Shown piece after piece: positions 53,305 through 62,797 of a stretch of 64,000 nucleotides of DNA. Numbering within the stretch: the stretch's first letter is position 1; each line of letters opens with the position of its first letter. This DNA comes from Sedimentibacter sp. MB31-C6 (GTDB lineage: Bacteria; Bacillota; Clostridia; Tissierellales; Sedimentibacteraceae): NCBI RefSeq assembly GCF_035934735.1, contig NZ_CP142396.1, forward strand, positions 868,001-932,000. Reading direction: 5' to 3'. A program made the position numbers and the translations under genes. Under the pieces are notes generated by a model. The model was not told the DNA's origin, ran no database searches, and saw nothing but the letters and a program-made list of their open reading frames with translations.

Positions 53305-55887
53305 TTAAATCATCTCAAAGTTTTTTGTTTGTTTAAGCAAATTTACATTAAATTTCCCATCCTCCAAATATCTTTCTCCATCCTCTATATAAATTAAATC
53401 ACCTATTCTATCATTATATGAAAAAGATATATCATTTACTTCATAAGTAAAGTAATCCATTTTTTCCGAAATTTCTGATAGTTTTACTCTTCTTTCTGCG
53501 TAAGATAGCTCTTTATTTAATAAGATACTACAATACTCATTCCATATATTTATCCCTATTAGAATATTTCCATCTTCAAGTACTATTTCAGTGTTTAAAA
53601 ATAAAGTAAACTTGCTCTTTTCATCAATTAATTTCATTATTTTTTCGATTTCATTAAATTTAAATTGACTAAGCATCTCATTTCTAAAGCTTTCTATACT
53701 TTTTTCTGTTTTCTTATCTTTATTTTCTTCTATCTTTTTAATAACAATATCATAATAAATGTCAAATTTCTTATTTTTTAAGATATCTCTAATTTCATCA
53801 TTAATCAAAGTAATTTCTTTTAAATTCCTAACATCACCCTTATATATATTAGATGAATCGTCTAAATTGAAAAAATATGCCTTGCAACCTTCTTTTTTGC
53901 ATGACCTGTTAATTCTTCCTAAAAATTGTTCCTCACTATCTAAAATCGATATGTTCTTAAATCCAGTGTCCATATCTATATCAACGCCTGCTTCAATTAC
54001 TTGTGTAGCAATTAAAATAATATTTTTATGAACTTTTACTTTTTCAACAATTTTATTTCTATTAAATCTACTATCGTAACCAGTCATAAGCAATATTTCT
54101 GCATTAAGTGAGTATTCTTCCGCAACTATTTTAAATTTATTGTAAAAATCAAGAGCTCTTCTTTTACTTATAAACTCAACCACTATTTTACCTTCTAAAG
54201 TTGAATTAATTTTCGACCTATTATACTCGTCAATTATTGTTTCTATCAATTTATCCTCTATTTCATCTATGCCATCCAATGATAATAAAGAATAATCTAA
54301 TTCAACCCTATTTTTAAATAGTGGATTATAGTAATATCTATCTCTATTGCTAATTAATTTACAAAATTTATCCTTATCGTTACTTAAGATAGATAGATCA
54401 GGTAAGGTTGCAGACATTATAATTATTTTAATATTTAATAGTTTAGAATATGCTTTTAATAAAATTATAAATTCTTTCCAAATGCTATTTTTATAACTTT
54501 GTATTTCATCTAATACTACTACACTGTTTGCCATGTGTAGCAAAGGAAAAACTGATTCCTTATCAGTACCAAACAGTATGTTGAAAAATTTAACATGAGT
54601 TGTTATATTAATAGGGTAATGCAAGAACTGCCTTGATAAAAGGGACCTTTCATAATCTATATTTCGATTATATCCTGATTCAACAAATTTGCCAGTAGCT
54701 TCATCTTCATATGTTTTAATAGCCGTTATAGAATTTATAACCGCAATACTCTCTTTTATTTCTTTAGAATCATCAAATGTGTCAATCAGAGAACGTTTTG
54801 TTTGTTCTACTAGAGTGTTAAAAGGAAAAACATAAAATATTTTATTTAAATTTATATTTTTATTAATTAATTTTAATGATAAATTAATTGCCATATTGGT
54901 TTTACCGCTGCCAGTTGGCGCTTCTAAAAAGTATATATCATTATCCAGATTATCCAACAAATTTTCTTCACTTTCCAAAAACATTTCTGTTCTAAGCTTA
55001 TTGATATCATATTTATTATAGACATTGTCTATACCTAATGCCCTAGCTTTTTCGATTTTTTTATTTACTTTTGTTTCTTTAAATATCTTTATATATTTTT
55101 TTATATCATCAATAGTACCAAAATCATCAACTTCTTTATTATTTTGAAATTGAGATGTAGCATAGAAATCACAAGTCACTATCATTGAAAAAACGACTCT
55201 CGTATATAAGTACATGATTACAGAAATCCACTTTTCTTTTTTTCCCAAATCATTAACTATATCTAAAAGATTAATGCAATTTGTCATTCTTTGAATTGTT
55301 ATAAAGTTATCATTTAAATAATTAATATATTCAGGCTTTTCATCATCTTTTAATACGTCTTTTAAATCTTTTATATACTTAATAATTTCATCTAAATATC
55401 CATGATGTTTGCTGATTGCATAACTGTTTATAACTAAGAATGAAAACAAAAGTAAAAAATGGTCATCATTAATTTCATTCTTTAAATTCCATAGTTTTAT
55501 AGCATAATAATTAAAATAAATAACTGATGAAGTAAGAGAATGTTTTGAATTCCGTTTTTCTGATGTTTTGAAATCATTATTAGACAACCTTAGCGTTTGA
55601 AAATCTGGATTACTCTTTCCAAGATCATGGCAATACACAGCATTATAAAGAAGTTCTCTATAAAAATATCTTGCAGGTAAAATAGAGCCTTTAAATAAGT
55701 TTTGTTCAATATTTCCAAATATTAAGTCTAAATTTTTCTCTTTTATAATCTTATCTAAATAATACATGCATAGATTCATATGATTTTCTAACAACTCTTT
55801 ATTATCTTTATCCACATGTGCATATAATTTATCCCTATTAGCAATGTTACTTTTATAATCAAACAGCACAACATTATCAAAGTACAT
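53305..55887 (-). CDS. cas3: Cas3 helicase-nuclease
   Basis: 860 residues: N-terminal HD nuclease then a superfamily 2 helicase, fused. HD motif His87-Asp88 (CHDLGK), His161-His162 (SKHHG) and Asp240. Walker A APTGSGKT (323-330), motif II DEIQ (460-463, a DExH variant), SAT at 492-494, motif VI region QFLGRINRSCKK. Degrades target DNA recruited by Cascade. ATG with GGAGGTGAG. Confidence 0.97.
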   Translation of the reverse strand: MYFDNVVLFDYKSNIANRDKLYAHVDKDNKELLENHMNLCMYYLDKIIKEKNLDLIFGNIEQNLFKGSILPARYFYRELLYNAVYCHDLGKSNPDFQTLRLSNNDFKTSEKRNSKHSLTSSVIYFNYYAIKLWNLKNEINDDHFLLLFSFLVINSYAISKHHGYLDEIIKYIKDLKDVLKDDEKPEYINYLNDNFITIQRMTNCINLLDIVNDLGKKEKWISVIMYLYTRVVFSMIVTCDFYATSQFQNNKEVDDFGTIDDIKKYIKIFKETKVNKKIEKARALGIDNVYNKYDINKLRTEMFLESEENLLDNLDNDIYFLEAPTGSGKTNMAINLSLKLINKNINLNKIFYVFPFNTLVEQTKRSLIDTFDDSKEIKESIAVINSITAIKTYEDEATGKFVESGYNRNIDYERSLLSRQFLHYPINITTHVKFFNILFGTDKESVFPLLHMANSVVVLDEIQSYKNSIWKEFIILLKAYSKLLNIKIIIMSATLPDLSILSNDKDKFCKLISNRDRYYYNPLFKNRVELDYSLLSLDGIDEIEDKLIETIIDEYNRSKINSTLEGKIVVEFISKRRALDFYNKFKIVAEEYSLNAEILLMTGYDSRFNRNKIVEKVKVHKNIILIATQVIEAGVDIDMDTGFKNISILDSEEQFLGRINRSCKKEGCKAYFFNLDDSSNIYKGDVRNLKEITLINDEIRDILKNKKFDIYYDIVIKKIEENKDKKTEKSIESFRNEMLSQFKFNEIEKIMKLIDEKSKFTLFLNTEIVLEDGNILIGINIWNEYCSILLNKELSYAERRVKLSEISEKMDYFTYEVNDISFSYNDRIGDLIYIEDGERYLEDGKFNVNLLKQTKNFEMI

Positions 55888-55906
55888 TCTCTCACCTCCT
55901 TAAACC

Positions 55907-56668
55907 TTAAATGAATTGCAAATATTTTTCTTTAACATTATAAATTTTTTTGTCTGAATTTGGCTCTACTTTCATATTGGTGTGAATGAAAGGCTTTTTA
56001 ATATATTGATTACTCGTTTTATCAAGTTCTACTGGCAGATATTCTTCATACTTCCACTTTGCACTTTCATCAAAGTCCTTATCAAATAACATATTTAAAT
56101 CAAATTTTGCTATGTTGAAATCAGACTTTAAAAATAAGCTGTCTATTTTTTTAATTTTAGTTTTCTGTACTATTTGTATGTTGTCTTTTTCAATAATCTC
56201 AACATTCTTTATATTCGCATAATGATCATTTTTACCTAAGTATGGTATATATTCAAACCTCATATTTAAAAGTCTTTCTTTTATATCGTTAAATAATGAA
56301 CCTTCATGTATTTGTATATATATCGTCCAATTTGGTTTTTCAAGCCATTGTTCTCTTACGTTAAGAATGCCACCATCTTTGTTAGCATATCCAACAGCAT
56401 TGTTAAAAATTTGAATCTTTTTTGATATTAATCCCTTTTCATTGTTTGGTAAAATAGATATCTTTATATCTTTTAGTTTTTCATAAAACTCAGGATAATC
56501 ATCAGTTTCGTCTTGAAAAGCATAGCCATTAAGACCTAACATTGCACCAATTATTCCTAATAAAGCTATCCTATGGATATTTCCATACGTAAAGTAATAA
56601 TAAGTGTTTACGTCAGGTTTTTTAAAGAATGCTGTTTCACCGCTTAAATTAAATTTTAATATTTCCAT
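55907..56668 (-). CDS. cas5: Cascade subunit Cas5 (type I-B)
   Basis: 253 residues. Begins MEILKFNLSGETAFFKKPDVNTYY, then the Cas5 segment YGNIHRIALLGIIGAMLGLNG, where a helix with Gly-rich turn caps the crRNA 5' handle. Starts 2 nt after the cas7 stop. Binds the ATTGAAAT handle. Confidence 0.94.
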   Translation of the reverse strand: MEILKFNLSGETAFFKKPDVNTYYYFTYGNIHRIALLGIIGAMLGLNGYAFQDETDDYPEFYEKLKDIKISILPNNEKGLISKKIQIFNNAVGYANKDGGILNVREQWLEKPNWTIYIQIHEGSLFNDIKERLLNMRFEYIPYLGKNDHYANIKNVEIIEKDNIQIVQKTKIKKIDSLFLKSDFNIAKFDLNMLFDKDFDESAKWKYEEYLPVELDKTSNQYIKKPFIHTNMKVEPNSDKKIYNVKEKYLQFI

Positions 56669-56670
56669 AA

Positions 56671-57639
56671 TTAAATACCTTTTTTAGTAAATATATTAAA
56701 ATATTTTGCCCCTTCTATTTTACCTTCTATCTCTGTGGTATAAGGATTATAATATATTTCTATTGATTTTATCTTATCTTTTAAATCGTTTATTAAATTT
56801 TTAAAATTAAGTTTAACAGTCGATATGTTTTTTCCTTTTATAAATTCAACGAACTGTGTCATGTCTGGTAAATATAAATCCTTTTCAGTTTCGATAAATA
56901 TACCCAATTCATTTTCACATCCAACTTTTGAATTTGTATTAAAAGACGTAGCTGCAACAAGTGATGCATATTTAAACTTATTATAATCTTCTTCACTATA
57001 TCCATCAGTAGCCCCAAGATCTTCATACTCTTTATAAACCAATGGATTGATTGAAAATCCATAAAAATAGTGAGCTTCATTGCTAACTATTTTACTTCCT
57101 AAAGTTGATGAATTATCTTCTTGTTCTTCTTTTGTCACTTTATCCTTTTTATTTTTAGAATTTCTAAATGGTGATAAAATCTGCTGCTCTTCTACATTAT
57201 GTCCATCATATTTATTAAAACCCTGAGTTATTTGTACAGCACCTGTTATTGATATATTGTTACCTTCTTCAGCAAAGGTTGCTCCAAAGTTCTTTACATC
57301 AATTGCTTTAAATAAGTTTTCCAAAACTTTTTTATTATCCTTTTTATCTTTTTTATCTTTTAATACCTTTTCATTAAATATCTGCTCATATCTTTCACTT
57401 AATGATTTAGGCCTAATTACAGTCCCCTGCTTTTCAGATTCATCAATTTTATACGATTTAATATATAATACATTTTCACCTTGATTATCCCACATTTTTT
57501 TAATGGGATATTTAAACGCCTTATCACTACCAAACACTTCTCCTGTAGAAATAGATTTTGGATATCCTGTAAAATCAGCATTCCAATTTGACATAATTGA
57601 TTTTATCCCAAGTACTCCATATACTCTTTTATCCATCAT
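56671..57639 (-). CDS. cas7: Cascade backbone subunit Cas7 (type I-B)
   Basis: 322 residues of the RAMP fold; the chain that coats the crRNA spacer. Features: KRVYGVLGIKSIMSNWNADF, an insert of charged residues (SKNKKDKVTKEEQEDNSST, about 160-180), NEAHYFYGFSINPLVYKEYE. The ATG at 57639 is chosen; its AGGAGG is 11 nt upstream, inside the end of cas8b. A frame nine codons longer would overlap cas8b without a ribosome site. Assignment to Csh2-like or Cst2-like subfamily is not resolved. Confidence 0.9.
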   Translation of the reverse strand: MMDKRVYGVLGIKSIMSNWNADFTGYPKSISTGEVFGSDKAFKYPIKKMWDNQGENVLYIKSYKIDESEKQGTVIRPKSLSERYEQIFNEKVLKDKKDKKDNKKVLENLFKAIDVKNFGATFAEEGNNISITGAVQITQGFNKYDGHNVEEQQILSPFRNSKNKKDKVTKEEQEDNSSTLGSKIVSNEAHYFYGFSINPLVYKEYEDLGATDGYSEEDYNKFKYASLVAATSFNTNSKVGCENELGIFIETEKDLYLPDMTQFVEFIKGKNISTVKLNFKNLINDLKDKIKSIEIYYNPYTTEIEGKIEGAKYFNIFTKKGI

Positions 57640-57643
57640 TTTA

Positions 57644-59338
57644 CTACTTTCCTCCTTCTTTTTCATAAATTATATTTTTACATAAAAAACCTGCTAACAA
57701 TACATCATCATTTACTCTTTTATCTTTTGGTATATACCTTAAAATCATTCCATAAAGATTACTAAATTTCAATGACGAAAATTCTATTTTGTAATTGTAT
57801 TTTTTATATAACCCCTTTATTCTTTGTAAAAGAATTTCATAATTGTTGCTATTAATAATTGGATTAATCAATGATTGTTGTCTTTTTGTTGATTGACTTT
57901 GAGACAATAAATAATAAACAACTTGTCCTACTGCAAAATAATATTCATCATCACTTATAATTGAACTTATCTCTTTTTTTCCTGCTTTTTGACGCAACCC
58001 TTCATATGCTACATCTAACCTTTCAGCCATCTTACTGTCACCTCCAAAATATTCTAAAATAGATTCTCTCAAATTTAATTGTTCTAATGCCTTGAAATCA
58101 TAACCCTTATTAACAGAATTTTTTATTATTCTTAGTGAACTTTCTTTAAATAATGGTTTTACAGAATTTTCATATCCCTTATAAAACCAATTGAAATAAG
58201 CAGTCCTACTTTTAATAAGCTCTTCTTTAATAATACTATCATTCAATTTTATATCCTTAGCATCTGTAAAAAAATTACCAACTAAAAATTTACTGAAAAA
58301 TAAAGTATTTATATATTCTTGTAATTCTTTAAATTTATAAACTTTACCATATGATAAAGTTCCTTTATTTGTGTTATTAATAGAGTCGACTGAAATAACT
58401 TGCTTAAGTTTGAAGTTTTTTAATAATGGTGTGTAAAAAGAAATGTTGTCAAAATCATGTATTTCTACTTCTTTTCCCTTTTTTAATCTTAAAAAATACC
58501 CACAAAAATTTTCATCTAATAATTCTGTGTTTCCTACAGGTTTTATTTTCTTGTCTACATAAATATTTGTATAACCTTTATTAGCTAAATTATAAAGATA
58601 ATCAAAAAGTTTTTTTTGAAGTAATACCTCATCTTGAGAAATTAAATAAGGCGTCGTTATTTTTCTGTTTTTATTATCTAAATATGGCTTTTTAGGATTT
58701 AAACCTATATTATTATTTGGCATACCATATATAATATCATTAATTTTTATATTATAATCTTTGGAGTTGTAAATATTAGGAAGCATGTATCTTTTGTTTT
58801 CTCTATCATATTCTTCAATACTTGCTTCAAAAAATATTTTAATATAGTTCTTATCATCTTTAAAACCATATTTTTTTATTATATTAAATATATTATCCTT
58901 TATCCATGCTTTATACTTTTTTATTTTAGCTCCATCTGGTAAACCTATTTCTTTTTCAATAATAGAATATAGTTCTGTTTTTTTTGGATTCAATAGATTA
59001 TTATAATAACCATCTATTATGTCATTGTTCAATTTTTCTTCTATTTTATCTTTCTTAATCCAAAATGAATAATAGTTATTACTATGGATTGTTTTGCTAT
59101 TATCAATAGGCTTATTCATTTCCAATAGTTTACTAAGATAATCCATAACAACAAATTTCTCACTACTGACTTCATCATAATTTTTTTTATTAACTTCCAA
59201 AATATTTTCGTACTTTATAGCTCCATCATTACTAATAAGCACATATGTCCCATCATCTAATTTATGGTTATCTGTTATTAGTTCATCTCCTGATTCACGA
59301 TACATGTTTAAAAACGCTTGCAATATATCTGCAATCAA
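57644..59338 (-). CDS. cas8b: Cascade large subunit Cas8b
   Basis: 564 residues, the PAM-recognising large subunit. Weakly conserved in sequence; recognised by size, position between cas6 and cas7, and by the Csh1-type start ADILQAFLNMYRESGDEL with YLISQDEVLLQKKLFDYLYN. No zinc-finger Cys4 seen. TTG start with AGGAGGTGATAAA upstream. Confidence 0.88.
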   Translation of the reverse strand: MIADILQAFLNMYRESGDELITDNHKLDDGTYVLISNDGAIKYENILEVNKKNYDEVSSEKFVVMDYLSKLLEMNKPIDNSKTIHSNNYYSFWIKKDKIEEKLNNDIIDGYYNNLLNPKKTELYSIIEKEIGLPDGAKIKKYKAWIKDNIFNIIKKYGFKDDKNYIKIFFEASIEEYDRENKRYMLPNIYNSKDYNIKINDIIYGMPNNNIGLNPKKPYLDNKNRKITTPYLISQDEVLLQKKLFDYLYNLANKGYTNIYVDKKIKPVGNTELLDENFCGYFLRLKKGKEVEIHDFDNISFYTPLLKNFKLKQVISVDSINNTNKGTLSYGKVYKFKELQEYINTLFFSKFLVGNFFTDAKDIKLNDSIIKEELIKSRTAYFNWFYKGYENSVKPLFKESSLRIIKNSVNKGYDFKALEQLNLRESILEYFGGDSKMAERLDVAYEGLRQKAGKKEISSIISDDEYYFAVGQVVYYLLSQSQSTKRQQSLINPIINSNNYEILLQRIKGLYKKYNYKIEFSSLKFSNLYGMILRYIPKDKRVNDDVLLAGFLCKNIIYEKEGGK

Positions 59339-59354
59339 TTTATCACCTCCTCTA

Positions 59355-60044
59355 TTATATAAATTTATAATTCGTATATCCGTAGCCTCTTGAATTCAGT
59401 TCAGATAATCCTGTGCCTAATGCAAAATAACTAAGCATCTGTGCAGTTTTATTATCTGCAACTTGTAATGATAATTTATCCCCTAACAATTTGATATTTT
59501 TTATTGGAATTGCAATTGGTTTATCATTTTCAAATTGAATATGATTAAATAATTCAAAATTTTCATCTAATTTTTCACCAAAGAATTCTTGATATTTTTT
59601 AATTAAATTTGTCCTTAAACGGTTTTCATATTCAGAAATAGTATATTTCCCCTTCCAATAGCCATCAAATTTCACAACACAAGGGGTAACACTATATATT
59701 TTATGAATATGTCTGTAAGGTAAAACTTTTGTTTGAACGGTTAAGGCTTTAATTTTATCGGTGTATTCGTTTGCAAGATATGTTTCAAAATACTTAACTA
59801 ATCTGTCATCTACTGTTCTTATTAAGACAGTATATATTTTACCAGCCTTATATATTTTATCTTTCTCAAGAGGATAAAATGAATTAAATGTGTAAAATTT
59901 AAATTTTCTTTCTTTATGGAATTTTTTCATTTCTTCTGAATGAATAAAACTTTTATCAATTAATGCCGCAATGGTTTCAGACGATTTAACTGCTGAAATG
60001 TCTTCCATTAAATAAGCTTTTAACTTTAATTCGTATACTTTCAT
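59355..60044 (-). CDS. cas6: crRNA-processing endoribonuclease Cas6
   Basis: 229 residues from the ATG at 60044 (AAAGGAGGTGATATC upstream). RAMP fold with the Gly-rich loop ALGTGLSELNSRGYGYTNY at the C-terminus, and His at ~35 (SFIHSEEMKKFH) as candidate catalytic residues. Cuts the repeat to leave the ATTGAAAT handle. First gene of the operon. Its 5' leader contains two repeat-like sequences that Cas6 itself might bind. Confidence 0.95.
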   Translation of the reverse strand: MKVYELKLKAYLMEDISAVKSSETIAALIDKSFIHSEEMKKFHKERKFKFYTFNSFYPLEKDKIYKAGKIYTVLIRTVDDRLVKYFETYLANEYTDKIKALTVQTKVLPYRHIHKIYSVTPCVVKFDGYWKGKYTISEYENRLRTNLIKKYQEFFGEKLDENFELFNHIQFENDKPIAIPIKNIKLLGDKLSLQVADNKTAQMLSYFALGTGLSELNSRGYGYTNYKFI

Positions 60045-60071
60045 GATATCACCTCCTTTACAATAAGATTT

Positions 60072-60157
60072 TAGCCAATACATAAAATGTTGAAGTTCAA
60101 TATTTCACAATAATTAATATTTTATCAATTTAAATACATCAAAATGTTAACATTAAT
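60072..60157 (-). repeat. Two degenerate CRISPR repeats flanking a 26-nt pseudo-spacer in the cas leader
   Basis: Minus strand. First copy (60128-60157) ends TTTTGATGTATTTAAAT, against AGATGTATTGAAAT in the array repeat, with TTAACATT upstream and one indel. Second copy (60072-60101) begins ATTGAACTTCAACATTTTAT and then GTATTGG; it agrees with the array repeat at 21 of the first 26 positions. Between them lies TGATAAAATATTAATTATTG plus TGAAAT (60102-60127). Both lie downstream of the cas promoter and upstream of the cas6 ribosome site, so they would be transcribed in the cas mRNA. Confidence 0.8.
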
Positions 60158-60172
60158 TTATATTATATTATG

Positions 60173-60201
60173 ATAATACCATATATGTAAAAATATGTCA
60201 A
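60173..60201 (-). promoter_or_regulatory. Sigma-A promoter of the cas operon
   Basis: -35 TTGACA (60196-60201), 17-nt spacer, -10 TATTAT (60173-60178). Predicted start near 60166 gives a ~120-nt 5' untranslated region containing the two repeat-like elements. Confidence 0.82.
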
Positions 60202-60206
60202 TATAT

Positions 60207-60255
60207 AAAACTAAAAAGTAGCAAGTTTAATATTTTCTTGCTACTTTTTAGTTTT
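60207..60255. terminator. Bidirectional terminator between the HD gene and cas promoter
   Basis: 19-bp perfect stem AAAACTAAAAAGTAGCAAG/CTTGCTACTTTTTAGTTTT with an 11-nt loop. It ends the minus-strand HD gene and insulates the cas promoter that begins 6 nt further. Confidence 0.88.
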
Positions 60256-60273
60256 ATATATTTAGGTTTACAA

Positions 60274-60933
60274 TTACAACAACTCTACCCCATTAATAAC
60301 TAACTTAAACCTTAACTTTAAAAATTCTGCTGCTCTTCTGCATAAAAGCATTCTTCCTAGAAATATTTCAAAATAGTCCATTATCGTAAATGTAGTAGTA
60401 TCAATCTTTAAGTCTATTACGATATACATACTTTTCTTATCTAATATAAGACTTGATGATTCAACTGAGTAATTTACTCTGTCATGTATGTCAAAATTTG
60501 AAATATCTTGATTTCTTACTCTAGAACGTCTTACATCACTTTTGTCTGCTAGAATCAAAGCTGCAGCTACTGCATTTACTGGAACTGCTGTAGCTTCATC
60601 GTGATTGCCAATAGCTGATATGACAGTTGCTATTTCTGATACATCCATACCCATTTTGTCTAAAATACGAAATGCCATAATTGCACCACTTTGAGCGTGA
60701 TCCACTCTGTTTACAACATTTCCTATATCGTGCATATACCCTGCAATACTAGCAAGTTCTGATGTTCTTTGGTCATAATCAAGTTTTTTTAACAAATCTC
60801 TTGCTTGATTTGCTACCTTCTCTACATGTGCAAAAGAATGCTCTGTAAAACCTAATTCTACTAGTGATTCATCAGCTTTTTTTATATATGTTTGTATTTC
60901 TTTATTATTCTTTATATCTTCAAATGTTATCAT
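60274..60933 (-). CDS. HD-domain phosphohydrolase
   Basis: 219 residues, single HD domain: SFAHVEKVANQAR, YMHDIGNVVNRVDHAQSGA and GNHDEATAV give the His/Asp metal ligands. A C-terminal beta-rich part (about 150-219) ends in VINGVELL. Resembles metal-dependent HD phosphohydrolases of nucleotides; substrate unknown. Follows pgeF by 19 nt in the same direction. Confidence 0.83.
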   Translation of the reverse strand: MITFEDIKNNKEIQTYIKKADESLVELGFTEHSFAHVEKVANQARDLLKKLDYDQRTSELASIAGYMHDIGNVVNRVDHAQSGAIMAFRILDKMGMDVSEIATVISAIGNHDEATAVPVNAVAAALILADKSDVRRSRVRNQDISNFDIHDRVNYSVESSSLILDKKSMYIVIDLKIDTTTFTIMDYFEIFLGRMLLCRRAAEFLKLRFKLVINGVELL

Positions 60934-60952
60934 GTATATATGTCCTTTCTTT

Positions 60953-61756
60953 TTATTTCATCATAATTAGACCTGCCATTAATCCTCGTTTACCCTGTTG
61001 ACCTCTATGAGAGAAAAATAAATCATTATGACACTTAGTACATAGTTCAGAAATCTCTATATTTTCTTCTCTTAAACCTTTTTTTATCATTATATGCTTA
61101 TTTATTTCCCACAAATCAAAATAATACTTTATACCTTTTTTAATCATAAATTCTTTGTACTTTATATCTTTTGAAAGAAAAATTTCCGCTACATCTTCAT
61201 CAACTTCAAAACAACATTGACCTAATGATGGTCCAATTACTGATTGTATGTCCTCGGGATTTGAATTAAAATCTTTGATAAATTTTTCAACTATTAAACC
61301 TGTTATATTATCTACTGTACCTCTCCATCCTGCATGAACCATACCTATTACCTTTTTAATTGGATCATAAAGATATATTGGGGTACAATCCGCATGAAAA
61401 GACATTAATACGATGCCTTTATTATCGGTTATAAGTCCATCTATATCTTTATATTTCGCTTCGTCAAGGACATTAATAGTATCACTTTTAGTTACATATT
61501 TAATATTATTTGTATGAGTCTGAAAGGTTTTAATAAAACTATTTTTATTTAAATTTAGATTTTTTGTGAGTATCTCATAGTTTTTTGTTACATTTTCTCT
61601 ATCGTCTCCTACGTTTAGACCAAGGTTCAATGAGGAAAAGCAGCCTTGGCTAACTCCTCCTAGTCTTGTTGTAAAGCAATGAAATAAGTCATCATACTTT
61701 TCTAGTGATGGAAATGTTACGTAATTGAAATCGTCTATTTTATTTAATTTGAACAT
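60953..61756 (-). CDS. pgeF: Peptidoglycan editing factor PgeF (YfiH family)
   Basis: 267 residues. The conserved zinc site is FHADCTPIYLYD (His, Cys) and VHAGWRGT (His), with FQTHTNNI upstream and LSHRGQQGKRGLMAGLI near the C-terminus (as FFSHRGQQGKRG). Known activity: hydrolysis of misincorporated amino acids in UDP-MurNAc precursors; formerly called multicopper polyphenol oxidase. ATG with AGAAAGGAATC. Confidence 0.93.
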   Translation of the reverse strand: MFKLNKIDDFNYVTFPSLEKYDDLFHCFTTRLGGVSQGCFSSLNLGLNVGDDRENVTKNYEILTKNLNLNKNSFIKTFQTHTNNIKYVTKSDTINVLDEAKYKDIDGLITDNKGIVLMSFHADCTPIYLYDPIKKVIGMVHAGWRGTVDNITGLIVEKFIKDFNSNPEDIQSVIGPSLGQCCFEVDEDVAEIFLSKDIKYKEFMIKKGIKYYFDLWEINKHIMIKKGLREENIEISELCTKCHNDLFFSHRGQQGKRGLMAGLIMMK

Positions 61757-61785
61757 ATTGATTCCTTTCTGTTATTGGATATTAA

Positions 61786-61900
61786 GTGCGGGACGCATAC
61801 AATGCGTCCCCTACGTTTTGGGGTCTTTGTGGTACGCATACAATGCGTCCCCTACGTTTTGGGGTCTTGCGGGACGCATGGAATGCGTCCCCTACGTTTC
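61786..61900. repeat. Three tandem REP-like palindromes, third locus
   Basis: Three units of 40-41 bp, each GGGACGCAT(AC or GG)AATGCGTCCC followed by CTACGTTTTGGGGTCTT (last unit truncated after CTACGTTT). Unit 2 has GGTACGCAT instead. Lies between pgeF and the RluA gene. The short plus-strand frame across it is an artefact of the repeat. Confidence 0.88.
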
Positions 61901-61901
61901 A

Positions 61902-62588
61902 TTATGAATAATTAAATAGGGTAAAGGGGTAGAGGTTTGGCTTAGATGTATATTCTACATATAGTTTTGTTTTTGGATGCTTAAATCCGAATTTGTATGA
62001 CCAAAGTGCAATATTTGTGAATTCTTTTTTCTTTACAAACACTTTATTATATTTATTGTCCCCCCAAATAGGCATGTTTGCATTTGATAGCTGAACTCTT
62101 ATTTGATGATGTCTGCCTGTTAATAATTTTATTTTCATTAAAGTAAGAGGTCCATATTCTTCTGTAACAACCGTATCTATAACTCTATATTCGAGCGTGG
62201 CTAGTTTACCTACTTTATCATCTTTTGTTGTTACTTTAGACATATTAATAGTTTTTAATTTTTTCAAATAATCCTGTAACAAACCAGTTTTCTCTTCTGG
62301 GTTACTACACACAACTGCAAAGTATTCTTTATGTGTTTCTCTTTGTTGAACTTGCCTTGAAAGTTCTTTATTTGCAAATGGATTTTTTGAATATACTATG
62401 ACTCCACCAACAGGTCTATCAAGCCTCTGAATTAGACCTAAATATGGATTTTCATTTTTTGTTTTTAAATAATTTATAGTTACTGACATTAAGTCTTCGT
62501 CATTTGTTTTATCGCTTTGGGAAGGTACTCCTTGAGGTTTTACTAGGCATAATATATGTTTATCTTCATATATAATATTTAATTCCAT
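61902..62588 (-). CDS. RNA pseudouridine synthase, RluA family
   Basis: 228 residues. Catalytic Asp in IQRLDRPVGGVIVYSK; conserved YFAVV and TGRHHQIRVQLS. There is no S4 domain, as in the short RluA-type or YlyB-like members. Modifies uridine in rRNA or tRNA; the exact site is not readable. ATG with TGGAGATA. Confidence 0.92.
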   Translation of the reverse strand: MELNIIYEDKHILCLVKPQGVPSQSDKTNDEDLMSVTINYLKTKNENPYLGLIQRLDRPVGGVIVYSKNPFANKELSRQVQQRETHKEYFAVVCSNPEEKTGLLQDYLKKLKTINMSKVTTKDDKVGKLATLEYRVIDTVVTEEYGPLTLMKIKLLTGRHHQIRVQLSNANMPIWGDNKYNKVFVKKKEFTNIALWSYKFGFKHPKTKLYVEYTSKPNLYPFTLFNYS

Positions 62589-62797
62589 ATTATCTCCATT
62601 TCAAATTACTATTTTACTCAAATTATAGCACAACAAAAAAATATTGTATATTAAAAATATGATGTTTACAAAGTTTTTACTTTAAAAATATATTACTATT
62701 TTGTTCCATTTTTCTTTAAGCTATGATAAAATATATGTAACCTTAAAATTTTAAAAAATCTATATGTTTAACAATGTCAGATTCAACGGAGGATTAA

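Noticed and set aside
59339-59354. CreTA-type toxin-antitoxin RNA between cas6 and cas8b
   Set aside because: Only 16 nt lie between these genes here, too short for such a module.
61725-61907. 60-codon plus-strand frame over the tandem palindromes
   Set aside because: Created by the repeat; no ribosome site and no domain.
62724-62734. 11-nt match to the cas pseudo-spacer upstream of the MocR-type gene
   Set aside because: Looks like an ordinary promoter -10 neighbourhood and serves as a measure of chance matches.
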